From Pollenia angustigena (Eukaryota > Arthropoda > Insecta > Diptera > Polleniidae), in NCBI GenBank assembly GCA_930367215.1, contig OV884059.1:72759393-72823392 (forward strand): a stretch of 64,000 nt of DNA. The letters run 5' to 3'. Positions 1 through 11,249 of this stretch are shown here, piece by piece. How positions within the stretch are numbered: the first letter of the stretch is position 1; every line of letters begins with the position of its first letter. The position numbers were made by a program, and so were the translations under genes. The notes beneath the pieces were generated by a model. That model did not search any database. It was not told where the DNA came from and saw only the letters and a list, made by a program, of their open reading frames with translations.

Positions 1-197
1 AACTACAAAAAAAAAATCCTAAAAAAGGCCCTTTATCACTTCAATAACAATATGGTAGCCAAAAGATTAATTTAGAACATCAGATGCACCCACTGAGATG
101 CACAGGTTGGTGAGGCATAACTTCAGAAAAGATCAGCTCGTCCAACTATGGCTCTTTTCGTTTTGGCGATCATAACTTTACTTATGTGCCACCCTAT

Positions 198-452
198 ATA
201 TCGTCGTTCTCATGTAGAAAGGCCCTAACTCAATTTTTTTCGAAGTTGAGTTTTTTAGTGATTCCAATACATTTTCCACAAATACTCCTCGTCACAAAAA
301 TTTAATACAACAACATCAAAAATATCAGTTTAACAAGCAATTGAACCCGTCATTTTACATTATGATACATACAGTTTCTATTATGTTTTTGCCTTCTCCT
401 GGAAAGTTGCAATTATGTGAGTTAGGGCCTTTCTACATGAGACCAACGATAT
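198..452. repeat. MITE-like element with ~35-bp terminal inverted repeats
   Basis: The left arm (198-232) and right arm (416-452) are near-perfect reverse complements around a core CATGTAGAAAGGCCCTAAC. The interior is about 180 bp, AT-rich and without a coding frame. The structure is that of a short non-autonomous DNA transposon. I see no clear target-site duplication, so the superfamily is unknown. Confidence 0.65.
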
Positions 453-864
453 GTACATTAGAGGTATAACCAAATTTTGGCCCTAGCACTACGCGATAGC
501 GAATATTGTGTTATTTACGAAAACAGTTTGTTTGGGTCGTTTAAAATTAAAACCTCACCCACAAAAGCGATTTTCTAAAATCCCTAAAGAAAAAAAATTA
601 ATAAAAAAATTTTAAATATTTCATTAATAAATGAAAAGAAAGTTAAAAAGTTTCTTAGTTATTAAAGGACATGAATTTCTAATTCAATGTGCGTGTTGTT
701 TTTGGCTAAATGTATAAGTCCAAATAAAAAAACTTTTTTGAAAACCGCGAAAGAAAATATCATTTTTTTAAAATTTTTTTCTATGGAATATTCGACAATA
801 CTAGGGCCGTTTTGATATCTGCAAAAATGGGAAAAAGTTATACCCCTAATGTACATATGTATCG
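447..864. repeat. Second MITE-like inverted-repeat element abutting the first
   Basis: The outer ends (447-470 and 837-864) pair as ATGTACATTAGAGGTATAAC against its inverted partner. A second inner pair contains GGCCCTAG followed by CGAATATT. The left end overlaps the right end of the preceding MITE by a few bases. A 64-codon frame on the minus strand is incidental. No transposase is visible. Confidence 0.55.
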
Positions 865-1173
865 TTTATGTAGGTTAGTTTTATATCCAAAAGCAGTATT
901 TAGAATTCATGTATGTATATATAGCTTAAAGCTTTACTACACTACGTGCTAAATGTTGCACTACAGTGCAAACAGTTCTATGTAAAATTACAACAAAAAA
1001 AAAACAAAAAATAGAAAATCGGTAAGAGTGTAGAAAACTTTTGTAAAATGTAGTAAAAACACTTAATAGAAAAATACAAAAAATGATAAAATAGTAAAAA
1101 AAAAAAAATACTACAAATAAAAATACCGGTATTTATTAACTAGTTATAACTAGTTTTTATATTTTTCACTTAC

Positions 1174-1247
1174 CTTTGAATTTGTTCAGACTGCAAGTGA
1201 GTGTAAACGACAGACTTCGAGTATCGTTAGGAGCCAGCAGATTTAAA
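1174..1247 (-). promoter_or_regulatory. Candidate minus-strand TATA box and splice donor (possible non-coding first exon)
   Basis: On the minus strand a TTTAAAT box (1241-1247) lies about 70 bp upstream of a near-consensus 5' splice site, CAAAG followed by GTAAGTG (1167-1178). The sequence between is less AT-rich than its surroundings. It would fit a short non-coding first exon starting near 1215. No coding exon is seen, and such motifs arise by chance in AT-rich DNA. Confidence 0.22.
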
Positions 1248-1250
1248 GGT

Positions 1251-1792
1251 ACGAGTTATAGATGGTGAAAAGCAGTCAGATGAACTTGAATTCGAATTGT
1301 AAAATGTGCAAAAAACAATTACATGCACATTCTCTTACACTTACATACACACACACACATAAATAACTGTAGCCAAAAAGTTTTCAATTTTTTTATTCGT
1401 GTTTTTTTTTTTTTTTTTTTTTTTGTAATTTCATTAATTTTGTAGTACGTTTTTACCTTGGGCTAAAGTTGTTTAAAAGAAATTAATTATATTTTTTTCA
1501 CTTTTTACATGGCGTTTTTAATAAAACTGCACGTAGTTTAAGTAAAAGTATGATTTGTTTTCGTTTTTCTTTTTTAGTTTTAAGATTTAAGTTAACTGAG
1601 GTACTTTTTTTTAAAGAAAAAATCTTAAATTCTTTGGTTTTCTTTTATATACAAATATAAATTTTCTTAATTTTTTGTTAAGTTAAAAATGTTTCAATAA
1701 GTTTTTATTATTCTAAAGTTGTATCTTAAAACGAACTAATTCTTTTATTAGTTTTACGGCATCTTAGTTTTGTTTTTTTTCTATTAAAATTT

Positions 1793-1840
<48 letters not shown>

Positions 1841-2526
1841 AAGCATCATTTTCTAAACCAGTTTTTCGTTTTAATTAAAAAGTTATTTTTGCCAACTCTT
1901 AAGATTAATTTTTTGGCATTCTTTAGATACTTGTGCTTGTGGTTAAAAATTTGTAAATTTGAATATTTGTTACACTAATTTTTAGCTATTTACACAAACA
2001 AACACACAAACTCAGAGATATAAACTCAAACAACAACAAAATTATAAGGAATAACTAAGTTTTTAATCATTTAAAACTTCTCATGTGTATTTCTAAGTTA
2101 TTTTGATGCTTTTTTTTGTTTTCGAAAGAAAAATAGTTTTGCGCCATACATAACTTATATTCCCACAGAATGGCGGTGTAGAAAAAAAAAAACAAACATC
2201 TCTAATAGATGGCATAATCTTATACTAAAGCGTTAAAAATTTGCAATTTTTTTTAACTTTTAGAGACATTTTGGGTTCTAGATATATTTAAAATGAACAC
2301 AGTCAGGAAGGTTTGTGATAGAAACTAATTTTAAAAACGAAAAACGAAGGCGGACTCAGCTTTCGGTTTAGGTGGAGGGCAGGAGGTAAAAATGGCATGG
2401 ACGATGCTCAAATACTCATTTTAGAATACCACTGCCTGTCTAGCCCAGCTGGGAGGGGTTATGACCCTTGGATCAGCGCTTGCATTCTGGATACTTAAAG
2501 ATACATACATTTTATGTTATGGTTAA
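1251..2526. other. AT-rich non-coding stretch, no gene seen
   Basis: This is low-complexity AT-rich sequence with long homopolymers: a 23-T run from 1402 and a 40-A run from 1796. There is also a CA-rich patch near 1340-1360. No conserved frame or recognisable repeat end is visible. Confidence 0.6.
1796..1835. repeat. 40-bp poly(A) tract
   Basis: An uninterrupted run of 40 A residues. It could be the tail of a retroposed sequence or simple slippage; the upstream sequence shows no recognisable retroelement. Confidence 0.9.
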
Positions 2527-3694
2527 ATTTTAAGGGCCGATATTGAATGTGAACCACACCTAAACGTCAAGTTTTTTCTGCATTTCATTTGACATTTCTC
2601 AATTTCAGACTAACTCAATTTAAAAAAAAAATGGAAAGAACAAGCAAAACGTTAAAGTTATTCAGGCTTATTATGAAAATAGGCGTTCAAATCAAAATGC
2701 ATATCGTGTACTTCGTGATTCAGTGTTGAGGCACATTTTCAAATCAGTGGATTCGTGAATAAGTAGGATTGCCACATTTGGGCGAATGATAATCCAATAA
2801 TAATCCGAAAAGCCAATGCGCCCAAAAAGAGAGACTGCTTGTTGCGGTTTATGGGCTGGCGGCATGATCGGGCTGTATTTTTTCCAAAATGAGGCGGGCA
2901 GACACAAGGCAAATTTAATAAGGTAAGTGCAACTCTACAACTACAAAAAGTCACATGTATTTTTTTGCAATTTAATAGGCAGCTGTCAAAAATGCTGACA
3001 AGGCAAAAATTGATTGAAAACCAAAATCAAAATTTTGTTTGGGTTATAAAAGAGATTATTTATTAATGTCACTTTAATTATTCGCAGTCTTTCTAAGAAT
3101 TTTTTTCAGTTATTTTGGCGCAAAACATAAGCAAATTTATATTTTGACGTTTCCCTATTTTGATGACGAGTTGATGACGAGTTGAGTTTACCTTCTTAAA
3201 TTCGCCTTGGTCAGACAGTTACTGTGAATGGTGTTTGCTATCGTGAGATGATAACGAACTTTTTATGGCGAATCGGAAGATAAGGATGTGGACGATATGT
3301 CGTTTCAACAGGACTGTGCCACTTGTGACACAGCTAACGAAACAATGGCTCTTTTGCACGCCAAATTTAATGGCCGTGTTATCTCACGTAGTCGCGATGT
3401 CTCACGTAGTGGCGATTGGCCGCCATGACCATGTGATATGACAGCGTTGGACTTCTTTCTTTGGGGTTATTTGAAAGAAAAGGTGTAAATCGATAAGCCA
3501 GCAACAATTCAAGAGCTAAAGAATGAGATAGTTCGGCACATTAAAGGCATAGAACCTGAATTATGCCTCAGCTTCATCGAAAATTTGGACCATCGGATGT
3601 AGGTGTGCCGCCGAAGTCGCGGCAGCCATTTGGTCGATATTTTGTTCATATATAATTCATATATATCAAAACCAACATCGGCCCTTAAAATATA
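2527..3694 (+). mobile_element. Decayed mariner (DD41D/rosa-like) element
   Basis: Terminal inverted repeats contain TTTTAAGGGCCGAT at the left (2529-2541) and its complement at the right (about 3680-3690). Between them lie recognisable pieces of a mariner transposase on the plus strand. The element is close to 1.2 kb, slightly short of the usual size of about 1.3 kb, although an extra non-coding block at about 2905-3200 interrupts the gene. Inside that block TTGATGACGAG is duplicated in tandem near 3165-3185. Confidence 0.85.
2650..3640 (+). pseudogene. Mariner transposase remnant, frameshifted
   Basis: The reading shifts frame several times. An N-terminal helix-turn-helix piece (VKVIQAYYENRRSNQNAYRV, from about 2652) is followed by a segment with EVNKQDCHIWANDNP (about 2740-2785). 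Later come TVNGVCYREMI (about 3215), QQDCATCDTA (about 3305) and ALDFFLWGYLK (about 3445). QQD and LDFFLWG correspond to the second and third catalytic aspartates of the mariner DDD triad. The first-aspartate region is missing. Stops and frameshifts make it inactive. Confidence 0.82.
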
Positions 3695-4240
3695 ACCAAT
3701 TTAGTAGAAAATGTTTTGTAAAAACCCCGGCTTCTTTAATACTAATTTGTTTCATTACAACGTTCTTTAATTTTCAAATAACAATTAGTAAATAAAAAAA
3801 ACATAAATATTGATTTAAAATTTTAAACAAATATAAAAGCGTTACGCTATTGCGCAGTTAGATTTTTAGCCAGACACTTTCAAATGTGTATCTTTAAGAT
3901 ACATTTTTAAATTCAAAACAAAAACAACATCTTTAATTTAAAACGATTGTAAGCAAAATTTTTAAAATTACAACAACAAAAAAATCAAATATTTTTTGAA
4001 ATTTTGAAAATTATTTCTCATGTGATGAATTTAATTTTGATGGGGTGGGTTAAAAAAATAAAATTGTTCAAGTGTAAATTGAATTTAAGCTTTGTATTAA
4101 ACAAAAAGTTGTTATTAAATTAATAAAAAAAAAAAAATTCATTCAACAAAATCCAAAACGAACAAGATTATCAACATCAGCTTTGTAAGGTTTCATGTCT
4201 TTAAGACATGGAAGAAATAAGTTAGACACAATGAATTGCA
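3695..4240. other. AT-rich non-coding stretch, no gene seen
   Basis: Contains only AT-rich sequence with short A and T runs. No repeat termini, conserved frames or RNA gene signatures were recognised. Confidence 0.55.
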
Positions 4241-5010
4241 ACTCTGAGCAAATAATATTTCATTTTATTGTGCTTAATGGTGGCATGTCATAACGTCCAG
4301 TGTCATAGCGTCCGCGCTAACTAAAGCTTCTCTGTATAGACGGCCTTCGGCCAGGTTTAAGGATTTCCTCCTCTATGGTATATCAAACACCAGCTTCACT
4401 AAGTAAAGCTTCTAAAACCTGCCTTGTTTCCGAACGAAGGCCGACTACGCAGAGAAGCTTTACTTAGCGAAGCCGGTTTTTTTTATACCGTAGAGCAGAA
4501 AATCCTTGCGCCCGGCCGAAGGCCGCCTATGCCGAGACGCTTTAGTAAGCAAAGCCGGGTTTTGTTATACCATAGAGGACAAAATCCTTGCGCCCAAAAG
4601 TGTTTTCGTTATATATTTAATATATACACCCAGAGCACAGACATTATGACATTTTCAAAAGTGTCATAAAGTCCATGGACATTGTTACACTTTTTTGGAG
4701 TGTCATAACGTCCATGGACACTATAACACTGGACTTTATGACATGCCACCGTGCTTAATTCCCAATTCTTACTCTTGATAAATACACTGAAAATTTTTAT
4801 TGAAGGATAAGCTAGTTCTGGTGTGCATTTCAATAGTTGCTTAGGCCAGATCATCAGGAAGCTTTTTCCTAAAGATTTAAGAAAAGCACAAGATATATAC
4901 AAATAAAACAGTAAAGCGAATGAGAATTATAAGCGCTAGAGTTTTACCTGCAACGCTATCAAAGCTTAACCAAAACAACAGAAATAAATAAAGAATTTAT
5001 CTGATTTTTT
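4240..5010. repeat. Family C repeat copy, split by a DNA transposon
   Basis: The part right of the insertion (from about 4757) matches 60570-60800 over roughly 240 bp: TTCCCAATT, GATAAATAC, a REST-like stretch ending in ATCAGGAA, and AAAGCGAAT blocks occur in the same order. The sequence just left of the insertion (GTGCTTAAT) corresponds to GTGCTAAAT in the 60.5-kb copy, so the inserted element splits one ancestral unit. No coding potential is evident. Confidence 0.6.
4279..4750. mobile_element. 472-bp non-autonomous element with 9-bp target duplication (MULE/Foldback-like)
   Basis: Flanked by perfect 9-bp duplications GTGCTTAAT (4270-4278 and 4751-4759). Termini are inverted repeats beginning GGTGGCATGTCATAA, with GTGTCATAACGTCC-type sequence repeated subterminally. 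The middle is GC-rich and built from an 82-bp unit carrying GGCCGAAGGCCG: about one unit inverted (4320-4420) and two direct (4430-4595). A 9-bp duplication is typical of Mutator-like and Foldback elements. The 81-codon frame across the repeats is not a gene. Confidence 0.82.
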
Positions 5011-5880
5011 TAATTTAAAAGCATATCGCAAGCATGAAACTCGAAAAATGATGAGATGACTATAGAAATCTAAGACATAAACATTTTTGAAAATGTTTAA
5101 AAATGCAACTGTTTTGCGTATTTTCTTACGCAAAACATTTTTTAAAGTTTTATGTTATTTTCTTATTTTCTACGATTATAGTCGGCAGTCAAATGAGTTG
5201 AAAAGTAAAAATATGTGATTGAAAACTATCAAGACGACTATATTTGGCTGTGCCGAATCTTTACTACTCTCCATTGAGTGTTTGAATTTTTCATAAGTGG
5301 GCTTTACAACAAATCTATAAACTACTAATAAAAATTATAAGCCAGTCTTTGTCTAATCTAAATACAATATCATAATTTGTTTCAAAAATATTATTTCGGG
5401 TATTACTACAACAAAATTTTTTTTAAATTTAAAAGTACTTTTTTGAAGGCCGCTATACATTTACTTATGTTCAATTGTCCACCGGTTTTTTCTAGCCATA
5501 TTAAGTTAAATTGAGTTAAATTTTACAATATATCTATTTGAAACGGTCTTGGTCGTTTTCAAATGATTTCCCAGAGGGGCTTTATATGGTGCATACGGTT
5601 GACTATGGACTGATCTTCATGAATTTTAGCAGAGTGATTTCTTATATTGCGAAAGTACGACTGGCCTAGTTAAAATAAAATAGAATTATTCGTTACGGCT
5701 TTAGACGTATAAAATTTAATGGGAATCGCTGCATCCGCTAACCAATTTATATTAGTTTTTGTTGCAACAATATAAATTTTTTAGGGACGTGGTTTCACAT
5801 TTGCGTTCATAACTCTTTTCCTACTGAATAGATTGCACTGGATTTCAATAACAAGCTAGAAATCATTTTAAACCAATATT
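5011..5880. other. Non-coding stretch, no gene seen
   Basis: AT-rich sequence with no conserved frame. A patch around 5190-5300 (ACTATCAAGACGACTATATTTGGC) resembles the ends of fly interspersed repeats, but no borders could be fixed. Confidence 0.45.
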
Positions 5881-5884
5881 ATTA

Positions 5885-6055
5885 TTTTCTGTTGAGTGTT
5901 TCGAAAGTGAGCCAGATTTCCACAGACGGACAGACAGACCGACGCACATGGCTAAATCGTCTTAGAATTTCTTAAGGACGCAGAATGTAAGTACATATAA
6001 ACTTTTTGGGGTCTAACATAAATATTAAAAAAAAGTTCACATGGAATGACAAAAG
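5885..6055. repeat. Family B repeat, partial
   Basis: Contains the family B/H hallmark of a CAGACGGACAGAC-type run, then ATGGCTAAATCG, a TCTAACATAAATATT segment and GGAATGACAAAAG. The same order occurs at 24255-24375. The copy is truncated. No coding capacity. Confidence 0.6.
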
Positions 6056-6207
6056 TTGTCAAGAATTTCTACGCTTATGTCAAAATGTATACTCGCCCCC
6101 AGGGCTAGTGAAATTTTATTCGCCTTAACAGTGTCAAAATTTTACTCTCATGAGTGCTTTGCTACCGTTTCACACACAGCTTTAGTAATCCATCATTTAC
6201 CACTTAT

Positions 6208-6780
6208 ATCGGTAAAAAAGAAGTTATACGTGTTCCGGCGTTTTGCTGGGTCACGTCTTGGAATCGAGATGTATCAATTTCAAATGGGCTAAAAAACATC
6301 AAAATTTTTATAAAAACCTAAATTTTAGGGCTGCCATACGTCCTATGGATATGACTTATATACCAAAATATCGGAAAAATTTCTCTTTTTATACCCTTGC
6401 CCGAAGGTAAAAAGGGTATATATAAGTAATTTTTGGGAATTCAGTATTTCGGTTATAACTCAGCCATTTTTTAACCGATTTGACAGATTTATATACCGAC
6501 TTGTTAAAGAACAAATTTACCATTTACTTGAGTTATAAAGCTTGGACTCAGGGAGATCTATGGTTCCCGAAAGTGGGTATTAAAAAAAGTTTTTTATAAA
6601 ATATGTTCTACTAAAAATTTCCGATATTTTGGTATATAAGTCATATCCATAGGACGCATGGCAGCCCTAAAATGTAAAAAATTTTGATGTTTTTTAGCCC
6701 ATTTTTCAAATCTATATATCTCGATTCCTAGACGTGACCAAGCGATACGCCGGGACACGTATAACTTCTTTTTTACCAAT
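6208..6780. repeat. Foldback-type repeat with ~175-bp inverted arms
   Basis: 6208-6385 and 6600-6779 are imperfect reverse complements, sharing AAAAAAGAAGTTATACGTG at the outer ends and TATACCAAAATATCGGAAA at the inner ends. The loop of about 215 bp contains a short TATACCC..GGGTATA palindrome. Both arms give similar small frames only because they are copies of one another. I do not recognise the family. Confidence 0.75.
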
Positions 6781-7850
6781 ATAACATTTCCCGTTGGTTT
6801 CATCCCGATTTTGACTGTTGCATAGTGTGATTAGTTTTAAATAAATTTTGACAGGTTTTAAGCAGATTTCTAACTAATGGCCGATTTCACCAATTTATTT
6901 AAATATCATTTCATATTTAAATATAATTTTATTTTAATTCGACATAAAAACATAAATTGATATTTAATACTTTTTTTTATTTTTAAATGTTAATCAATCA
7001 AAATGGACAATAATCATTTAAAGATTGATGTTTGACCTTTGTCTGCCAGCCGTCGTCAACGGCGGTGAGTGTTAAACGGCAAACCCTTCTAAAAAGATTG
7101 TATGGTTATATTCACAATAACAAAATACATTGACTTAAATTGTTTTTTAGTAAATATTGTTGCTGTTAATATAATTATAAACCCATATAACCTGATAGTC
7201 CGCCTTTCGAGAACAACACAGCTGAGTTCATTTATAGAAAATTATTGCTTGTTTAGTAATATTTGCAAAGACGAAAAACTTGCAACGAGAAAGTGTAAGA
7301 AGAGCATAAACAGAGAGATAACAAATTGTTCAAAATTTTCAATTTTTTTAAAATAGTAAAATTTTGACTGGCAATAATCATTCATTCACCTGTCACAAAA
7401 CAAAAATAAATTTCATAACTTTAAAACAAGAAGTGTTGCAATAACATAAAATATTTATTTTTCTTAAATTTAAGAACAATATTCTTGCGCAAATGGAATT
7501 TATCAAGAAATAACCTCGAATCTTACAGCTGAATAGTTTCGATATGTCTTCCTATTTTGCTTGTTTTTGCTGTTAAAGCGTTCATTTACATTCTTATTTT
7601 CTTTTTGAATAACTGGGTAGAAAAATTGTGTAAATATTAGATTTACTCTCTCATTGACAGTTTCTGCTAGTAAAGTGAATAAACACACGGCGTTCCGATT
7701 TTTTCAATATTTTATTTGATATTATTTTTGAGTGTAGTAGAAATACTTTTGGTTTTTTTTTAGTGTAGTAGATTTACACTTAATTTTTTTAAATTTTAAC
7801 AACATGTATTAACAATGCTTATTATAACAAAAGTAAAGAAAAACCTAACA
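6781..7850. other. Non-coding stretch, no gene seen
   Basis: AT-rich. A short direct repeat (GTGTAGTAGA, near 7733 and 7763) is the only structure noticed. The frames of 61-84 codons are AT-rich and unlike known proteins. Confidence 0.5.
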
Positions 7851-7854
7851 TGAA

Positions 7855-8565
7855 AGTAAAGTCGGCCAAGTCCGTCCAGTGGATATCCTATACCAGGACC
7901 CTTTGGGCAATCTTGCACCCTGCAAAACAATATCTATACAAAAAATTGTTTCTACCATGTGTATTATAGACCCTGATACCATCCAACCGATGTGGTCCAG
8001 GTCGCTATTATAAGAAAGGAAAATTTATCAAGATGGTTTCAGGATATATATTTTTTCAAAACCAAGGGCCACGAGGTGAGGTAGGGGGCAATTTCCGCCT
8101 CTCCGAATTTATTAAGCAGATTTTAATGAAATATTAAACATACATAGATAGATCCCTAATTATATGGACAAATTAGCTATAGATTTTTTGAAATATAGGA
8201 CCACGACGAAATGTAAGGGGCGATTTCTGCCTGTACGAAACTATTATACAGATTCTAATGAAATTCTAAATATGGATACATCCCTATTTAAATGGACACA
8301 TAAGCTAGGCATTTTTAAAAAAATAGGAACACGAGGTGAGGTAGAGGCAATTTCCGCCTCTTCGAAACTGCCTTACATATTCTTATGAAATTTATATATT
8401 AGCTAGATCCCTACTTAGACAGCCACATAAGCTATTGATTTTTTTAAAAATTAGGACCACGAGGAAAGGTAGGGGGCGATTTCTGCCTCTACGAAACTAT
8501 TATACAGATTCTAATGAAATTCTAAATATGGATACATCCCTACTTAGACAGCCACATATTATATA
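7855..8565. repeat. Family A repeat with four tandem ~128-bp units
   Basis: Four successive units start with (A)GGNCCACGAG..GGTAGGGG at about 8068, 8199, 8327 and 8453. Each runs through a 'GCCTCT..GAAACT', 'TTAATGAAAT' and 'TATGGACACATAAGCTA' series. The same unit occurs in family A copies at 18.7, 21.8, 54.6 and 63.1 kb, usually in two or three copies. The left portion (from 7855, AAAGTCGGCCAAGTCCG) is a degraded family A end. No coding frame. Confidence 0.75.
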
Positions 8566-8577
8566 CGCAATGAGCTG

Positions 8578-8643
8578 CAAAATTCTGTCCGGATAACCGA
8601 ATATTCCGGATTAGTGGAGTCCGGATTACCGCATTTACACTGT
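8578..8643 (-). repeat. Solo terminus of a pogo/Tigger-like element
   Basis: Read on the minus strand this is TACAGTGTAAATGCGGTAAT followed by repeated TCCGGA motifs. It resembles the CAGT..TCCGGA-type ends of pogo/Tigger Tc1-mariner elements, including a flanking TA. No partner end was found, so it is a fragment. Confidence 0.4.
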
Positions 8644-8779
8644 ATATATGTATAACAAATTTTATTAAATTATCGCTTAAATTGAGGCTTGTACTTTGCA
8701 AACAAAATTTACATGGGTAGCCAGTCAGCGAGCCGGACGGACATCGTTAAGTCGATTCTAAAAGCGATTCTAAACCAAT

Positions 8780-11240
8780 ATTTTTAATTTCTTACACACA
8801 TTAGCATAAACACATAAAAGATACTCTTTCCACTTATGGTGGTCTGGATAAACATACATATGTAAATATAAAAGCTAAATTTTAAATTCTTATCTTAAAC
8901 ATTATTTTTAAACGAATTTCTTTTCTAAACAAAAAACATTCGTACCAAAACTTGGCCATCAGACAACTTAAAACCACGTTTACTTTAAGCCAAATAGCTT
9001 TAAGTCACTGTTTTCTTTTTTTTAGATATTTTTATTTTCTTCCTTTCCTTACATTAGTATACATTCTCTTATATACAAAGCACTTAAGGTATTTTTGAAT
9101 AAATTTTATTCTTTAAAGTTTAAAAACTTTTTTTAAATTTTATTAGGAAAATATTAAAATTATTTTATTTTTTTTGTTATAATTAAATCTTTTCTTGCAT
9201 TTATTTATTCTTACACACCTTTTTCAAAAAAAAAATCTTTTTCTTATTACACTTTTTATAAATTCCATAAAATCTTATAGTTTTTCTTTTCTTTTTGTTT
9301 AAAAAATTTTAATAGTTAATTTATACCGAAAAATCGTTAAAACCGCTTTAACATTGAAAACGTTTGCATGTTTCAACCACGTCTTTACACCAACTGAGTT
9401 AAAGCCATTTCAACAAACGTTGTCTGGCTGACTGAATGACTTAAGCTGTGGGGTTTCGGCTCACTAGAGTAGAGAGTATTTAATAGATTTGTATGTGTTG
9501 GATTTTTTGTGTTTTTTTTTTGCTGATGTTGTGTTGTTGTTAAATAATTATCTTGAAAATAATGATGATGACTACATCATTTACAATTCTACACAAACTA
9601 AACATCGAAATGAGCAACAACATTTAACGTTAATGAGCATTAGTGAATAACTTAAATACAAATAACACTAATACAGCCATAGAAATACTAATGAAGATCA
9701 GATTGAAGGAATATAAAATAAAGTAAACATACAATCATACGCACAGATAAACTAAAACTTGTTGTAATCTAAAATACATAAGAGCATAAATATGTTTATA
9801 GAGAGCGAGAGCTTCAATAAGACTCCTCTCATTTTCCAATATGTACTCCTTTAAGCCGGTATTTTGTATTATAGTTACATACATATTTGTTATCTTGTTA
9901 TCGTTGCTTTTGCTGCTGCAACATGATTTCCTCTGGTTTTTTTTATTGTAAATGTTAAAGAGTGTTGTTTTTATGTGCTCGCTCGTACGTACCCGTTCGT
10001 ACCTAGCGAAGATGTCTTAACGTTTAACAATTTAATTGCTACTACTCGAATTGCGAAGGTGCGGTAACTTGTGAGTTGATACAGCAACGACAACAACAAC
10101 AAAAACAAATCAGGTCGGTGTATTGTTGGCTTTTACGCTTGCTCTGTTCTGTTCTTTATTAATTCTTCGTTTGTTTTTTATTTAACTCATTTCTTATTTC
10201 TTTTCTTTGCTTTACCTTTGTTCGGGGCTTTTTTTTTTTTGTAATGAATTTCTTATGATTGTTGCATTATACTTACATATAAATATATACATTCATATAT
10301 ATGTATGTATGTATGTGTGTTTTTTTCTTGTGTTTTACCTGTTCTCTTTGTTGTCTTTGCTTGCTTTGGTGATTAAATATTTATTGTTTTCGTTAGATCA
10401 TTAAAGAATATTTGGATTAAAAAGGAATCCAGAAAAATGTGGTAAATATAATTTAATTTTTCTTGTTGTTGTTGTTATTCTTAATTATTTTTTTTTAAGA
10501 CTGGCTTCTATACTAAAGAGTCAATACAAATAAACTATAGCGACACAAGGATCCCCTATATTGAAGATTAAAGAAATAATCTTGCTTAATTTAAATCTCT
10601 GATATTAAGAATTTTCCATACCCCTGCATCAAACAAAAAAGCTACCAGAAAACTGCAGACTTCTTCAGATGTTTTTGGCCAGAGACTTTTAGTAACATCG
10701 ACCTTTTGTGCCTGACATATCAATCCCCGATTAACCAAGACATCATTCGAAGAAAGTTTGAATGGATTGATCACATGCCAGTTAATACTATTGCTAAAAC
10801 TGCTCTACAACGCTGATGGCACTGTCATGGCACGGCTTAGCTGTCATCAACCCTAAAGCAACTAACCACGTCACGATTTACGTGGGACGATGATGTAAGG
10901 GCAACACAATACCAAGGCAGAAAATGTTCTAACTAACTCCGTTTGCTCACAAGAAAAAGAATAGCGGATCATCATTCCTTAAACTCTTAGTTAAAACGGA
11001 TAAAACAGAGTTCATATTAAATATAATAAAATATTGTTCATAACAAAGAGAAAATTTATTAATGAGAATATGCCACTTTTCTCTTCCCTTTCTCTAACAA
11101 ACTCAGACTTTATAAAAGGAAACTTTCGTAGTGTGAATCCGAAATTACATAGAGAAAATATGTACATATATTAATGTACGAACTTATTTTCAATCAAAAC
11201 TGTCCTTAATTTTATATACATATATGCAATTTTTTCATAA
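8780..11240. other. Long unique-looking AT-rich stretch, no gene seen
   Basis: No transposon ends or conserved frames were recognised. It holds runs of T, a TATG/TG microsatellite (10291-10322) and CAACAACAA-type runs (about 10087-10107) of the kind common in fly non-coding and regulatory DNA. It is one of the longest stretches without recognisable repeats and so a plausible host intron or intergenic segment. Confidence 0.5.
9428..9485 (-). promoter_or_regulatory. Weak minus-strand core-promoter look-alike
   Basis: On the minus strand an ATTAAATAC box (about 9477-9485) is followed about 50 bp downstream by TCAGTCAG (9428-9435), which matches the fly initiator consensus. The spacing is too long for a standard TATA-Inr pair, so at most one of the two would be used. 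The downstream sequence contains no coding exon in this window. Confidence 0.15.
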
Positions 11241-11249
11241 ATAAAAATG

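Noticed and set aside
662..856. 64-codon minus-strand frame
   Set aside because: It lies inside an inverted-repeat MITE and its sequence is set by the repeat.
4424..4669. 81-codon plus-strand frame with a positively charged, GC-rich reading
   Set aside because: It simply translates the 82-bp tandem units and the subterminal repeats of the 9-bp-TSD element.
6056..6803. Two frames giving similar peptides on opposite strands
   Set aside because: The similarity comes from the two arms of one inverted repeat; no start context, motif or third copy supports a gene.
8068..8565. Possible CRISPR-like array because of regularly spaced repeats
   Set aside because: Units are ~128 bp, contiguous and diverged, without short repeats and unique spacers; the genome is eukaryotic and the unit belongs to a dispersed element.
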